DNA from: CALXXL01 sp034926605
Lineage (GTDB): Bacteria > Verrucomicrobiota > Lentisphaeria > Victivallales > Victivallaceae
Assembly (NCBI GenBank): GCA_034926605.1
Contig: JAYFQV010000014.1
Location: 1-64,000, forward strand
DNA: 64,000 nucleotides
Direction of reading: 5' to 3'
How positions within the stretch are numbered: the first letter of the stretch is position 1; the number at the start of each line of letters is the position of its first letter. The notes under the pieces are model-generated. The model made no database searches, had not been told where the DNA came from, and saw only the letters and a program-made list of their open reading frames with translations. Position numbers and translations under genes: made by a program. This document shows positions 17,211-26,904 of the stretch, piece by piece.

Positions 17211-17214
17211 CCAC

Positions 17215-17250
17215 GGTGATGCACGCCCCCAGTGCATCACCAATTTTTTT
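17215..17250 (+). terminator. Second, stronger terminator of the mraZ operon
   Basis: A perfect 10-bp stem GGTGATGCAC (17215-17224) / GTGCATCACC (17232-17241), 7-nt loop, then AA and a T-run. Tandem with the hairpin just upstream. Confidence 0.85.
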
Positions 17251-17295
17251 ATGGCGGCAAGGGGGCGTGGCGCGAAAGGGCGGGAAGAACCGGGG

Positions 17296-19005
17296 TCAGA
17301 CCTGGCGAACCGACACGATGTTCAGTTGCGGCCGTACCACGTTGTAGTAATTGTTCAGCTGCGGGGTGGCCAGCACGTCAAGCTCCTTGCCGGCGAACTC
17401 TTCCGGCTGGTGGTTGAATGCGATGAACTCCATTTTGCAGCCGCGGCGGTTGAAAAACTCACCGCGCGTGTGACGTTTGCCTATCACGTAGCACTTGCCG
17501 ACTTCGAGGTTGTTGAAACGGTAGACCGGTTTGGGGTTGCCGTGTCCGAAGGGAGCCAGCTTGGTCAGATAGTTGAAAAATTCATCGTCAAGATAGTTCA
17601 GTTCGGTTTCGCCGTCGTATTCGATATGATCGGCGATGTCGTCGGCCTTGATGTGCTTTCGCACTTCGATTTCGAGGATGCGGTGGAATTCGGCGATCTT
17701 GTCGGTCTCAAGCCCCACGCCCACCGCCATCGGATGGCCGCCGTAGCGTTCCAACAACGGCGAGGCGGAGGCCAGCATCTCAACCAGATTCAGCGTGCCG
17801 ACGCTGCGGCCGGAGCCGTAGGCGTGGTCACCCTGAATGGTGAGGACAATGGTGGGCCGGTTGAAGTCGCGCGCTATGCGCGATGCGACGATTCCGATAA
17901 CGCCCTGATGCCAGCCCCTGCCGGCCACCAGCAACGCGTAGTTTTCCTGAAGCTGCTTGGTTGATTCCAGCTTGGTGCGGGCTTCCTGATAGATCTCCTG
18001 CTCCTTTTCCTGACGGATGCTGTTGAATCCTTCCAGCTCATTGGCGAAGCGGTATGCTTCGACAATGTTTTCGGACTCCAGAAGCTGCAACGCGATATTG
18101 GCATCGCCGACTCTGCCGGCGGCGTTTATGCGCGGCGCAAGCTTGAACGTGATGTCGGACGGCGTCAGATCACCCCGCAGCTTACTGCTCTCGATCAGGG
18201 CACGGACGCCGGGGCGCAGCTGTTTCTTGAGTATTTCGATGCCGTATTTGACCAGCGTGCGGTTTTCGCCTTGAAGCGGAACGATGTCCGCCACAGTGCC
18301 GAGCGCAACGTAGTCCAGAATATCCTCCATCGCCACGTTGAAGCCGCCGAGGTTGTGTTCGCGTCCGTATTTCACAAAAGCGTGGGACAGCTTGAATGCC
18401 GCACCCGCTCCGCTGAGGACGTGAAGGTCGGACAGATCTGGATATATTTTTGCGTTGACCACCGCAATCGCCTCGGGCAGTTCGGGGGCGGCTTCGTGAT
18501 GGTCGGTGATGATTACGTCGATACCGAGGCGATTGGCCTCTCTTACCGCGTCACAGCTGGTCACCCCGCAGTCCACAGTCACTAGCACTTTGCATGGGCC
18601 GTGACTGTCCAGGGCTTTCAGGAGGGATTCCGGAGTGAATCCGTAACCGTCGTCGAAACGGTGGGGGATGAACGAATTTACCACGGCGCCGTTGCGCTGG
18701 AGCACCAGAAGCAGCAATACGCTGGCGGTTATGCCGTCGGTATCATAGTCGCCGTGGATTAGAATAGGTTCCTTGTTCTGCACGGCCTGCCACAGGCGGG
18801 CCACCGCCTTTTCGATCCCGGGAAATCTATAGGGATCACTTAGTCCGGCCAAATGCGGATTCAGAAAGTCGGGCACGGCCGCACAGTCGACTCTTCTCGC
18901 CGCGAGATAGAGTGCAATCGGATGCGGCAGGTGATGATTTCTCATCAACTGCTCTACTTCGTTGTCCAGATTTTGGCAGGATGATTTCCATTGAGTATCA
19001 CCCAT
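17296..19005 (-). CDS. recJ: Single-stranded-DNA-specific exonuclease RecJ
   Basis: A 569-residue 5'-3' exonuclease of the DHH family, used in RecFOR recombination and mismatch repair. Seen in order: HGDYDTDGITA (first Asp ligands), TVDCG, TDHHEAAPELP (the DHH motif), the DHHA1 domain with GRGWHQGVIGIVASRI, RSVGTLNLVEML and RYGGHPMAVGVGL, and a C-terminal OB-like part. Length matches the family. It is transcribed alone, divergent from the sugar-epimerase operon at 19181. Confidence 0.95.
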   Translation of the reverse strand: MGDTQWKSSCQNLDNEVEQLMRNHHLPHPIALYLAARRVDCAAVPDFLNPHLAGLSDPYRFPGIEKAVARLWQAVQNKEPILIHGDYDTDGITASVLLLLVLQRNGAVVNSFIPHRFDDGYGFTPESLLKALDSHGPCKVLVTVDCGVTSCDAVREANRLGIDVIITDHHEAAPELPEAIAVVNAKIYPDLSDLHVLSGAGAAFKLSHAFVKYGREHNLGGFNVAMEDILDYVALGTVADIVPLQGENRTLVKYGIEILKKQLRPGVRALIESSKLRGDLTPSDITFKLAPRINAAGRVGDANIALQLLESENIVEAYRFANELEGFNSIRQEKEQEIYQEARTKLESTKQLQENYALLVAGRGWHQGVIGIVASRIARDFNRPTIVLTIQGDHAYGSGRSVGTLNLVEMLASASPLLERYGGHPMAVGVGLETDKIAEFHRILEIEVRKHIKADDIADHIEYDGETELNYLDDEFFNYLTKLAPFGHGNPKPVYRFNNLEVGKCYVIGKRHTRGEFFNRRGCKMEFIAFNHQPEEFAGKELDVLATPQLNNYYNVVRPQLNIVSVRQV

Positions 19006-19180
19006 TATTGCTTTCTTTCTTGTTTAACCATTCGATATTACTGTACACTGTTTTCGCGATAACACAAAGGCATTTTCTGTATTTTTGGAACTTTTTTCTA
19101 ATTTTATATGCTAAAAACCATAAATCGTGCTATATTCTAAAGGGTTATCTCAATCAAAAAGCACAAAAGGGTTTTCAAAA

Positions 19181-19927
19181 ATGCGTACCATATCAGTCCA
19201 GTTGTATTCTCTTCGGGATGAAACCGCCAAAAGTCTTGAACATGTGCTGGATGAACTTTCCGGCATGGGATTCCGCGCGGTGGAGCCGGCCGGATTCATG
19301 GGCCGTACGCCGTCCGAGTTCAAGAAACTCTGCTCGGATCGCGGGCTGGCCATTCCTTCCAGTCATTCGCCGTGGGCCCAACTGGACGGTACTTTATCGA
19401 AATCGATGGAAGAGGCGCATGAATTGGGGCTGGACAGGATGGTTTGCGGTTACGGGGCGCAGGACTTTGAAAGCGTCGATGCGATAAAGGCCACCGCCGA
19501 CAAGGTGAACGCGATGGTGGAGAAGGTTGGGCGCGAAGGATTCACTCTGTTCATGCACAATCACTACTGGGAATTCGAACGGCTGGACGGCCGCCTGAAA
19601 TATGACATTTTTCTGGACATGGTGCCGGGCGTCAAATTGGAGCTGGACACCTACTGGAGTTCCAACTTCGGCGCGGAAAACGCCGCGGCGATGGTCGAGC
19701 GGTTTTCCGAACGCATCGTGCTTGCTCATATCAAGGACGGCAGCTTTGTCCGCAATGCGGCAAACCTGCCGCTTGGCGAGGGCAAAATGGACATCAAGGC
19801 GGTGGTGGGGGCATTGCCGGAGAGCGCGCGGACGCTGGTGATCGAGTTCGACACCTGTGCCGGCAACATCTTCGACGCCGTTCGCTGCAGCCGTGAATAT
19901 CTGGTGAGCAACGGCCTCGGCATGTGA
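19181..19927 (+). CDS. Sugar phosphate isomerase/epimerase, xylose-isomerase-like barrel
   Basis: A 248-residue AP-endonuclease-2/xylose-isomerase-like TIM barrel. The N-terminal SVQLYSLRDE, the metal-ligand regions LFMHNHYWEFERLDG and KLELDTYWSSNFGAEN, and AHIKDGSF near the C-terminus fit the family that isomerises or epimerises sugars and inositols; the substrate cannot be told. The ATG at 19181 has AAAGGG 8 nt upstream; an upstream in-frame start adds 18 residues without family similarity. It is followed 1 bp later by a sodium:solute symporter, so the pair probably imports and processes one sugar. Confidence 0.85.
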   Translation: MRTISVQLYSLRDETAKSLEHVLDELSGMGFRAVEPAGFMGRTPSEFKKLCSDRGLAIPSSHSPWAQLDGTLSKSMEEAHELGLDRMVCGYGAQDFESVDAIKATADKVNAMVEKVGREGFTLFMHNHYWEFERLDGRLKYDIFLDMVPGVKLELDTYWSSNFGAENAAAMVERFSERIVLAHIKDGSFVRNAANLPLGEGKMDIKAVVGALPESARTLVIEFDTCAGNIFDAVRCSREYLVSNGLGM

Positions 19928-19928
19928 T

Positions 19929-21734
19929 ATGGGCGACCGCTTCTACGAATACTGCGTGATCGGCGCGTATCTGGTGATGCTGTTTGCGATCGCGCTGGTA
20001 TTCAGGTCGTTCAATAAAAATTCCGCCGACTTCTTCAAAGGTGGCGGCCGTACAAAGTGGTGGCTGGTCGGATCGAGCCTGTTTATGGCCTCTTTCAGCG
20101 CCTGGACGTTTACCGGCGCGGCGGGAGTGGCCTACCGTTTCGGCTGGTCGGTGGCGGTGATATTCATCGCCAACGCGGTCGGTTTTCTGGTTAACTTCAT
20201 CTACTTTGCGCCACGGTTCCGCCAAATGCGGTGCGTGACGGTTCCCGAAGTGATAAGAATGCGCTTCGGCGAACTGGTGCGCCAGTTTTTCGCGTTACTG
20301 TCGGTATTGGTTATGCCGTTCGGAGCGGCGCTGGTGCTGGTCGGGCTGTCGGTGTTTATTTCGGCGGTGTTCGGCTACAATCCCGGTGTTTTGGTGATCG
20401 TGCTGGGTACGGCGGTGGTTTTCTATTCGATGCTCGGCGGAAGCTGGGCGGTGATGGCCGCCGACTTCATGCAGAGCGCGATCCTGCTGCCGACCACGCT
20501 GCTGATTGCGGTGTTGTGCGTGATGGATGCCGGCGGATTTTCCGGCATTCTCCGTGCGATCGACGCTCAAAATCTTACCGAGCAGTTTGCGGTTTTCAAA
20601 GGGGCTGGCGAGTGGAGCATGGACTTCGGCCGCACCGCCGGTTTCGCACTGGGATCTCCCTCGAATTGCGAGGCGGGAAATTTTATCGACTATACCATAT
20701 TCTGGGCATTGGGTATGTTTTCGCTGGTAATAGTTCAGACTAACTCGCTTTCGACCTCGGTGCGCTACTTTGCGGTGAAGGACGGGCGCGAGGCGCGTAA
20801 AGCGGCTGCGCTGGCCGGTGCCATGATGCTGTTCGGCAGCGTAATCTGGTTCATTCCGCCGATAGTGGCGCGGCTTTTTCACCCGGAACTGGTGGAGTCT
20901 TCCGGAATCGGCAACAGCTTTGAGACCAGCTATGCCGTTATGGGCAAGCTCCTGCTTCCCAAAGGCATGACCGGATTGATGGTGGTAGCCATGTTCGCCG
21001 CCACCATCAGCAGTATGGATGTGGGGCTGAACTGGACCGCCGGCATTATCACGAATGACATTTACCCGGGGATATGCCGTTTGCTCAGAACCAGGCCGGT
21101 GGGAGGCGCCAAGTTGTTGCTGCTGGGGCGGGTGTCTACGCTGGCACTCGGAGCCGGAGTCGTCGGCATGGCGCTGCTGGCACTGCGGGTGGACAATTTC
21201 AGCCTGTTCGGAATGATGCAGATTTTGAACGCATATATTTTCGTGCCGCTGGCGGTACCGATGTTTCTTGGACTGGTCATCAAACGGTCGCCCTGGTGGA
21301 GTTCGCTGGTGTCGCTGGCCGCGGTGGTGCTGGCCGTGATGGCCGGGAATGGAGTGATTCCCGGTATCGCGAAGATGAACCAGCAGTTGATGGTGTTTGC
21401 GGAGATCGCGTTCGGAACCATCGCGTTCGCCGCCACCATGCCGTGGTGGCGCAGCGCGAAGCCGGAGTACCGTCAGGCGGTCGAAAACTTCTTCGCACGT
21501 ATGAACCGCCCGGTCGATTTCGACCGCGAGGTAGGCGGTGCTAACGACACCCGGCAGATGATTACCATGGGCACCTTCGCCGCCGTGGTCGGCGGTTTCA
21601 TATTACTGCTTATGCTGGTGCCGGGCAACGACTGGACGTTGTCCGGGCGCGGCGGAATCCTGTCGGTGGGGCTGACGGCGCTGGCGATCGGCCTGGCGTT
21701 GCTGTGGGGCGGGCTTCGGAAGCGGCGGGGATAA
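19929..21734 (+). CDS. Sodium:solute symporter family transporter
   Basis: A 601-residue SSS-family (SLC5-like) protein with about 13-14 membrane helices. N-terminal DFFKGGGRTKWWLVGSSLFMASFSAWTFTGAAG is the typical first-helix region, and MFAATISSMDVGLNW is the Na2-site region. It would import a sugar or other small solute with sodium. No Shine-Dalgarno is obvious, but translation is likely coupled to the epimerase that ends 1 bp upstream. It converges with the glycosyltransferase gene, the stops being 6 bp apart. Confidence 0.88.
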   Translation: MGDRFYEYCVIGAYLVMLFAIALVFRSFNKNSADFFKGGGRTKWWLVGSSLFMASFSAWTFTGAAGVAYRFGWSVAVIFIANAVGFLVNFIYFAPRFRQMRCVTVPEVIRMRFGELVRQFFALLSVLVMPFGAALVLVGLSVFISAVFGYNPGVLVIVLGTAVVFYSMLGGSWAVMAADFMQSAILLPTTLLIAVLCVMDAGGFSGILRAIDAQNLTEQFAVFKGAGEWSMDFGRTAGFALGSPSNCEAGNFIDYTIFWALGMFSLVIVQTNSLSTSVRYFAVKDGREARKAAALAGAMMLFGSVIWFIPPIVARLFHPELVESSGIGNSFETSYAVMGKLLLPKGMTGLMVVAMFAATISSMDVGLNWTAGIITNDIYPGICRLLRTRPVGGAKLLLLGRVSTLALGAGVVGMALLALRVDNFSLFGMMQILNAYIFVPLAVPMFLGLVIKRSPWWSSLVSLAAVVLAVMAGNGVIPGIAKMNQQLMVFAEIAFGTIAFAATMPWWRSAKPEYRQAVENFFARMNRPVDFDREVGGANDTRQMITMGTFAAVVGGFILLLMLVPGNDWTLSGRGGILSVGLTALAIGLALLWGGLRKRRG

Positions 21735-21740
21735 TCCTTA

Positions 21741-24086
21741 TTATTCCGGAGGAAGTTCTGACAGTTTGACCTTTTTCAGCCGGGCCGAGTAGCGCGGGCG
21801 TTCAGCCAGTGTATGTTCGGCCACCCACACGGTGTCTCCGCGGCCGTCCAAAACGCCGATGGCGGCATCCAGCTTGAATTTTTTCACCACATTGAAATCT
21901 TTGTCCAACAGGTAAAAATGGTTGCCGTAGCAGCTGGCGATATACCCGTTGTCGTGTCGGGCCAAATTTTGTACTCCGGAATATGTTGGCGGAGTTTTTA
22001 CGATATTGCGCCTCAGTTCGGTTTTGAAATCGGGGGTGTATTCGGCCACGATGCTCTCGGTTTGGCCGTTCGGCGGGTTGGGCAGGATTGCCACCGCAAA
22101 GCCGTGCGCAGAGGCTGTCAGCCCGTCATAGCCGATATCGGACTGCAGATATTCGGCGACGGCAGTCAGGTCGCTTTGACGGAACGCGACGACCTTACCG
22201 GACTCCGCGCCTTTCTCATAGTTTCTGATGACCGACGAGGTGCCGTAAACCATTCCGCCATCACAGGTGACGTCGCCGAGATGATCGTGCACATCGATTT
22301 TCTTTATTACCTTGCCGTGTGAATCGGTCTTGACCAGACAGTTTGAAAAACTCCAGAACAAACAGTCGTTGTCACCGCGGGCCACTCCCTGCAGATGCTG
22401 CGGATAGATGCCATCGCAATCGATGAATTCCGGCTCGACGGCAGCCTTTTTACGGTAGATGGTGATGACCGGATCGATCGTTTCGAAATAGTAGTTTATC
22501 CGGGAATCCCGGTGAGGGCCGAATATTGCGACGGGTTCAAAGCCGGGAAGGCCGGGAGCACGGTTGTCCCATTCAAGAGAGCAGTCGATATACCAGCCGG
22601 AGTCAAGGGCGGCTTCGCGGCCGTTTTCCAGCTCGTTGCGAAGGTCGTATTTCTCGGGGTCGAGCATCACGGAACGGTAAGCCACCGGGTAGCGTCGCAT
22701 GCCGATCGAACTGCCGGGCGCAATGTTCTCGTGTACCCATTTTGCGGCTTCGAGCCGGGGATCGCGTTCGGCGGCGGCTTTTTGATCCCATGCCATTGCG
22801 TCTGCAAATTCCAGTAACGGTATTGCCAGCAGGGCCAGAACCGCCAGTTTGCCGCGGAAGCCGAGTTTCCAAATCCGCATTGCGGCCAGCGCAATCAGCA
22901 GGCAGGCTCCGGCGACGGCCGGAAGCAGATAACTGTCGGAGTGCGGCTGCCCGAAGCAGGTTACCGCGAACGTCAGAACGGCAAATGCGATCAGCCCGTA
23001 ACGATAGGAGCGCGGTTTGCATCCGGGAACAAATAATGCCGCCACCGTCGCCAGTGAGAACAGTACGGTTCCAATCGACATGATGCTCAGCCCGGAATAC
23101 GCAAAATAATCAATCACTCCAAACGCCAGCATCCGATACCACGGCAGATGACGGGCAACCCCGGTTCCAAGTCCGGCGAGATCGGTTTTCCACAGTTGAA
23201 AATCGAAGAACACCGCCGGAGTCAGCAGCAGGAACACCGCCGCCGAAACCGCCGCACAGGCGGCGAGTTTCTTCCAGTCGGTGCGCAAGGCCGGCAGTGC
23301 GACCACCAGCGGCACCACGGCTACAAGCACTCCTGTATACTTGGTGGCTGCGGCGCAGCCGATTGCCGCGCCGCAGGCAAGATAACTCCACCATGCGCGT
23401 TTGTCCGGAATGAACGCGGCGAAGAAGAGCGCGAGGGTGGTCCAGAAGGTTACCGGCATATCCGGTTTCACGGCTTTGCCGACCAGCGCGGTCAACGGCA
23501 GCGCCGCGAACGCGAGCGCCGCCAGCATTCCGGCGAACCGGCTGCCGAGTTTTGCAACGGTGAAATAAAGCAGCAGCGCAGTGGCGAGCGCGTAGAGCGC
23601 CGTCCAGGCGCGGGCCCAAAGATAAAATGCGGCGAAATCTTCCGGATGGACGAGATAATGGGCCGGCTCGCGGGGAACGATGCAGCCGGTCAGCCGGGCG
23701 GCGGCCAGCGGAACCGCCATCTGGTAGAAGTAAAAGTTGCCGTAGGCGTATGAACCGGGCAGAAGAGAGCGGCGGGAGTACATCGACGAAAGCACCTTGA
23801 AGGTGTGAAATTCATCGGGATTGTAACTGCGCACCGAGTCGAAATACGGCGAGAGTTTTGCCAGTTCGCCGTAGTTCTCGATCTTATCGCGCTCGCGGAA
23901 CTCCGAGCGTTCGGCTACTCCGTCGCGCATTGCCTGCCGCAGTAAGGGCAGTTTGGCCTCGACCGTTTCGGGGCCGCCGAAACAGGTCGAGAGCCGCTTG
24001 GCCGACGGCAGGCCATGGCCGATGCCGAACAAAGTCGCGGTCAGCGACACCGCCGTGATGACCGCGATTGCCAGCAGATGCTTCAT
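21741..24086 (-). CDS. GT-C (GT39/ArnT-like) membrane glycosyltransferase with C-terminal beta-rich domain
   Basis: A 781-residue membrane protein. Residues ~1-435 hold about 10-12 membrane helices. The first outer loop carries NPDEFHTF (Asp91-Glu92), the catalytic acidic pair of GT-C enzymes that use lipid-linked sugars. Residues ~436-545 are soluble. Residues ~550-781 show repeating blade-like strands (LFWSFSNCLVKTDSHGKVIKKI, VVAFRQSDLTAVAEYL, FYLLDKDFNVVKKFKL) like part of a beta-propeller facing the periplasm. The acceptor is unknown. It starts directly at the GH20 stop (TAAATG), so it is in one operon with that hexosaminidase. Confidence 0.75.
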   Translation of the reverse strand: MKHLLAIAVITAVSLTATLFGIGHGLPSAKRLSTCFGGPETVEAKLPLLRQAMRDGVAERSEFRERDKIENYGELAKLSPYFDSVRSYNPDEFHTFKVLSSMYSRRSLLPGSYAYGNFYFYQMAVPLAAARLTGCIVPREPAHYLVHPEDFAAFYLWARAWTALYALATALLLYFTVAKLGSRFAGMLAALAFAALPLTALVGKAVKPDMPVTFWTTLALFFAAFIPDKRAWWSYLACGAAIGCAAATKYTGVLVAVVPLVVALPALRTDWKKLAACAAVSAAVFLLLTPAVFFDFQLWKTDLAGLGTGVARHLPWYRMLAFGVIDYFAYSGLSIMSIGTVLFSLATVAALFVPGCKPRSYRYGLIAFAVLTFAVTCFGQPHSDSYLLPAVAGACLLIALAAMRIWKLGFRGKLAVLALLAIPLLEFADAMAWDQKAAAERDPRLEAAKWVHENIAPGSSIGMRRYPVAYRSVMLDPEKYDLRNELENGREAALDSGWYIDCSLEWDNRAPGLPGFEPVAIFGPHRDSRINYYFETIDPVITIYRKKAAVEPEFIDCDGIYPQHLQGVARGDNDCLFWSFSNCLVKTDSHGKVIKKIDVHDHLGDVTCDGGMVYGTSSVIRNYEKGAESGKVVAFRQSDLTAVAEYLQSDIGYDGLTASAHGFAVAILPNPPNGQTESIVAEYTPDFKTELRRNIVKTPPTYSGVQNLARHDNGYIASCYGNHFYLLDKDFNVVKKFKLDAAIGVLDGRGDTVWVAEHTLAERPRYSARLKKVKLSELPPE

Positions 24087-26798
24087 TTATTCCGCCGCGC
24101 TTAGCGCGAACCAGTAAACCGGCACCCCGTCGCCGACCAAGGCGACGGATTCGATCGTTTTGTCCGGATTCGGATTGTTCCAGGTCTGGTACCAGATCCG
24201 GCCTACCGTGTCGTCGGCGCCGGTGATTGTCAGCGCCCGCATCGGAGCGAGATCGAAGTTGATCGGGCTGTACAGCGCACCGATATCGATGCCGAACAGC
24301 ACCGGCACGTCCACTGTTTCGCCGTCGGTATAGCGAATCCGGTAAGTGGCGACCTGTTTCTTGAACTTCTCAATCGTCGAAACGGTCGAATGCAGGAAGT
24401 AGAGTTTGGATGCCTTGAGGCCGACCGGCACTGGAAACGATTCGTTGGCCAGCTTGGGCGCCAGCCGCGACTTCACGCTGACCGCCGCCGGCAGATGGTT
24501 GTATTCCGCGATCCGGAACTCTACGGCGCCGACCCGTGCGCCGGGCAGCGGCAGTGCGTCGAGGTTCATGGTGTGGTCGGGAGACAGGAATACGTTGTTC
24601 TTGGGATCGATGGAGACATCGGCGAAATTGGAAAGGTCGATCGTCCAGCCGGCGGCGGTATCTTGCGGGCGGGCGCCTTCCATCAGGTCGCAGAAAATTC
24701 GCTGGGAATCGACCACGCCGAGCGGCGGAGCCCACGAGCTCAGCGCCAGCTGCACATACGGATACATCTGGCTGAAGGCGTCGCGCACCGCCACCGAGTT
24801 GCCGTGGTAGCCGGTCCAGGTGGTCTGGAGCATTCCTTTCAGATCACCTTTTTCGAGGCCGTGCCGGCACATGTCGGAGATATTGAGGCAGTCGTACCAG
24901 GTGGCGCCGTAAAGGTTTTTGAAACCTTCGGCGAAGACTTTGTCAACGTCGGTGAATCCCATATTGGCGCTGTAGCGCCAGAACACGATGCCGATGTCCT
25001 TGGGCAGGGTCTTGCGCAGTTCGCTGATGTTGTCCGGCGGGCCGCCGGCGCCGTTCTCGGGGCACTCCTCTGGGGTCAACAGCATGTCATGCCACATGAT
25101 GAGCTCGATATTGCGCTTTTTGCAGATAGCGTAGAAGTGCATCACATCGTCGTTGAATATGGCGCGGGCGCCTTTCTTGACGCTCTCGGGCTGGTTGGGC
25201 CACTTGGCGCTCGGATTGAACACTTCGTCATGCCCGATGTGCAGTGTGGCGGGATTGCCGAAAGTATCCAGCACTTCCTCGAGGATGGAATCGATCAGCG
25301 GATAGAGCCGCGGATTGTTCGGGTTGTAGGCGTAGGGGCAGGCCGGGTCTTCGGCCAGATCGATGTTCTGATTGTTGCCAAACAGCCACTCGGAATGACC
25401 GAGCGTCTGGAACAGCGGGGTGAACTCCATATAGTTGTCGTCGGCTATCTTTTTAAGTTCCTTGACCTGTTCTTTGGAGGCTCCCCAGCTCTGGTGAATG
25501 TTTTTGGTGGAATCCCATTTCACATACTGGCATTCGGCCACCAGCCAGTTGATGCCGAGCGGAGCAAACAGGTTTTCGATCATTGCGCCGGACACTTCTA
25601 CCGAGTCCTTGTCCAGCAGCAGATGGATGCCGCGACGAGCAAAAGCCGGGGCGTCGGTTACGGCGAACTGCGCGATGGCGCCGTTTTTCACGCAGTGCCT
25701 GAGCAGTTGGAGCGCATGAAAAGCGCCGCGCGCGGTGGGCGATGAGATTCGGATGTTTCTTTCATCCACCGAGACAGAATAGCTTTCAGGTGCGCCCTGA
25801 CCGCCGACTTCGATCAGGATTTTCGGCATGTCGGCGCGGACTTGTTCGGTTGAAAGGCCGGGGAATTCGGGCCCGAGTACCCGGATGGCGGCGCGTTCGA
25901 GCCGGTCTAGCTCGACGCCCTCAAGTCCGGAGATCACCACCCTGGTGCCTTGACGCACCAGATAGTCCGGGCCGCCGCGGAATTTGATGTTTTGCGGCAT
26001 CGGAACGCAGCTGTAGTCCGGCTTGAGCGGAACCGCAAGCCGGTCGACCTTGATCTTGGCGGCTTCCGGGTTCTGGCGTGGCGCCAGTACCGGAGCGGGC
26101 TGGATGTTGTTTTCGCTGAATCTGACTTCGATCCTGCTAATGACCGGTTTGTCATAGACGACGTCCCAGCGGGCGCCGAGTTCGAAGCCGCGGATCGCGT
26201 TGTAAATCGAGTTGGCGCGGCGTTCGTGCAGCGACAGGTTGGGGCCGGCAAGCACCTTGACTTCGAGTTTGCCGAAGTAGCCGTCAAAGGCGATGGCGGA
26301 GAATTCCTGCTCCAATTCCACCGGTTCGGTGGGGTTGGCCGGCTGCTGGGGAATTTCCCCGGTCTTGACGCGGCCGTCCGGGAACGTGACAGTATATTTT
26401 GCGCCGGCAAGCAGATAGTCCGGCATCATCAGCGCCTGATAGACCATATTGGTGGGAACATCCTGCTTGAGGATGGTGCGCAGGGTTATTATCAGCGCTC
26501 CGTCGATCGTCTTGCGCGCGGAATACTCTTCTACCGCGAATTCGTCAAAACGCTTGCCTTCCTGCTGCACCCCAATGACTCCGGTGGCCGATTCGCTAAC
26601 CTCCAGTGTGTTCTGTGAGTTGAACCGTTCGCCCCGCCACGGCGGGATGACCGCGATGATATTGGACATCAGCGATATGTCGACGTTCTCTCCGGCCAGA
26701 GACAGCGAACCGTTCGATGAGAGCTTCGGCGTCGGGCTGCCGCAGAAGCCGGTGATTCCGAACGACAGCAGCATAAACAGGAGCAGCGTTTTTTTCAT
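24087..26798 (-). CDS. Secreted GH20 beta-N-acetylhexosaminidase
   Basis: A 903-residue secreted glycosidase: signal peptide (1-19), a long N-terminal beta region (to ~260) with no family I recognise, a GH20b-type domain (~265-385), and the GH20 barrel (~388-720). The polarising Asp524 and acid/base Glu525 lie in LHIGHDEVF. A C-terminal beta domain follows. It would remove terminal GlcNAc or GalNAc from glycans such as mucin or chitin fragments, feeding the nagA operon at 30.2-34.2 kb. It has its own promoter at 26832-26860 and a membrane glycosyltransferase after it. Confidence 0.88.
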   Translation of the reverse strand: MKKTLLLFMLLSFGITGFCGSPTPKLSSNGSLSLAGENVDISLMSNIIAVIPPWRGERFNSQNTLEVSESATGVIGVQQEGKRFDEFAVEEYSARKTIDGALIITLRTILKQDVPTNMVYQALMMPDYLLAGAKYTVTFPDGRVKTGEIPQQPANPTEPVELEQEFSAIAFDGYFGKLEVKVLAGPNLSLHERRANSIYNAIRGFELGARWDVVYDKPVISRIEVRFSENNIQPAPVLAPRQNPEAAKIKVDRLAVPLKPDYSCVPMPQNIKFRGGPDYLVRQGTRVVISGLEGVELDRLERAAIRVLGPEFPGLSTEQVRADMPKILIEVGGQGAPESYSVSVDERNIRISSPTARGAFHALQLLRHCVKNGAIAQFAVTDAPAFARRGIHLLLDKDSVEVSGAMIENLFAPLGINWLVAECQYVKWDSTKNIHQSWGASKEQVKELKKIADDNYMEFTPLFQTLGHSEWLFGNNQNIDLAEDPACPYAYNPNNPRLYPLIDSILEEVLDTFGNPATLHIGHDEVFNPSAKWPNQPESVKKGARAIFNDDVMHFYAICKKRNIELIMWHDMLLTPEECPENGAGGPPDNISELRKTLPKDIGIVFWRYSANMGFTDVDKVFAEGFKNLYGATWYDCLNISDMCRHGLEKGDLKGMLQTTWTGYHGNSVAVRDAFSQMYPYVQLALSSWAPPLGVVDSQRIFCDLMEGARPQDTAAGWTIDLSNFADVSIDPKNNVFLSPDHTMNLDALPLPGARVGAVEFRIAEYNHLPAAVSVKSRLAPKLANESFPVPVGLKASKLYFLHSTVSTIEKFKKQVATYRIRYTDGETVDVPVLFGIDIGALYSPINFDLAPMRALTITGADDTVGRIWYQTWNNPNPDKTIESVALVGDGVPVYWFALSAAE

Positions 26799-26831
26799 GT
26801 TCTATTTCCTTGGGGTTTTGGTATTCTCGAA

Positions 26832-26860
26832 AAAATAGCACCTTGGGAAAAGTTTTTCAA
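26832..26860 (-). promoter_or_regulatory. Promoter of the GH20 operon
   Basis: On the minus strand, TTGAAA (26860-26855), 17-bp spacer, TATTTT (26837-26832). Confidence 0.6.
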
Positions 26861-26869
26861 GTTAGTGAT

Positions 26870-26898
26870 TTGAAAAAAACAAAGGTTGAAGCTATTTT
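26870..26898 (+). promoter_or_regulatory. Promoter giving a probably leaderless mRNA
   Basis: TTGAAA (26870-26875), 17-bp spacer, TATTTT (26893-26898), the same hexamers as the divergent GH20 promoter. Transcription is expected about 7 bp past the -10, i.e. at the ATG (26905). No Shine-Dalgarno stands before that ATG. Confidence 0.55.
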
Positions 26899-26904
26899 TT
26901 AAGT

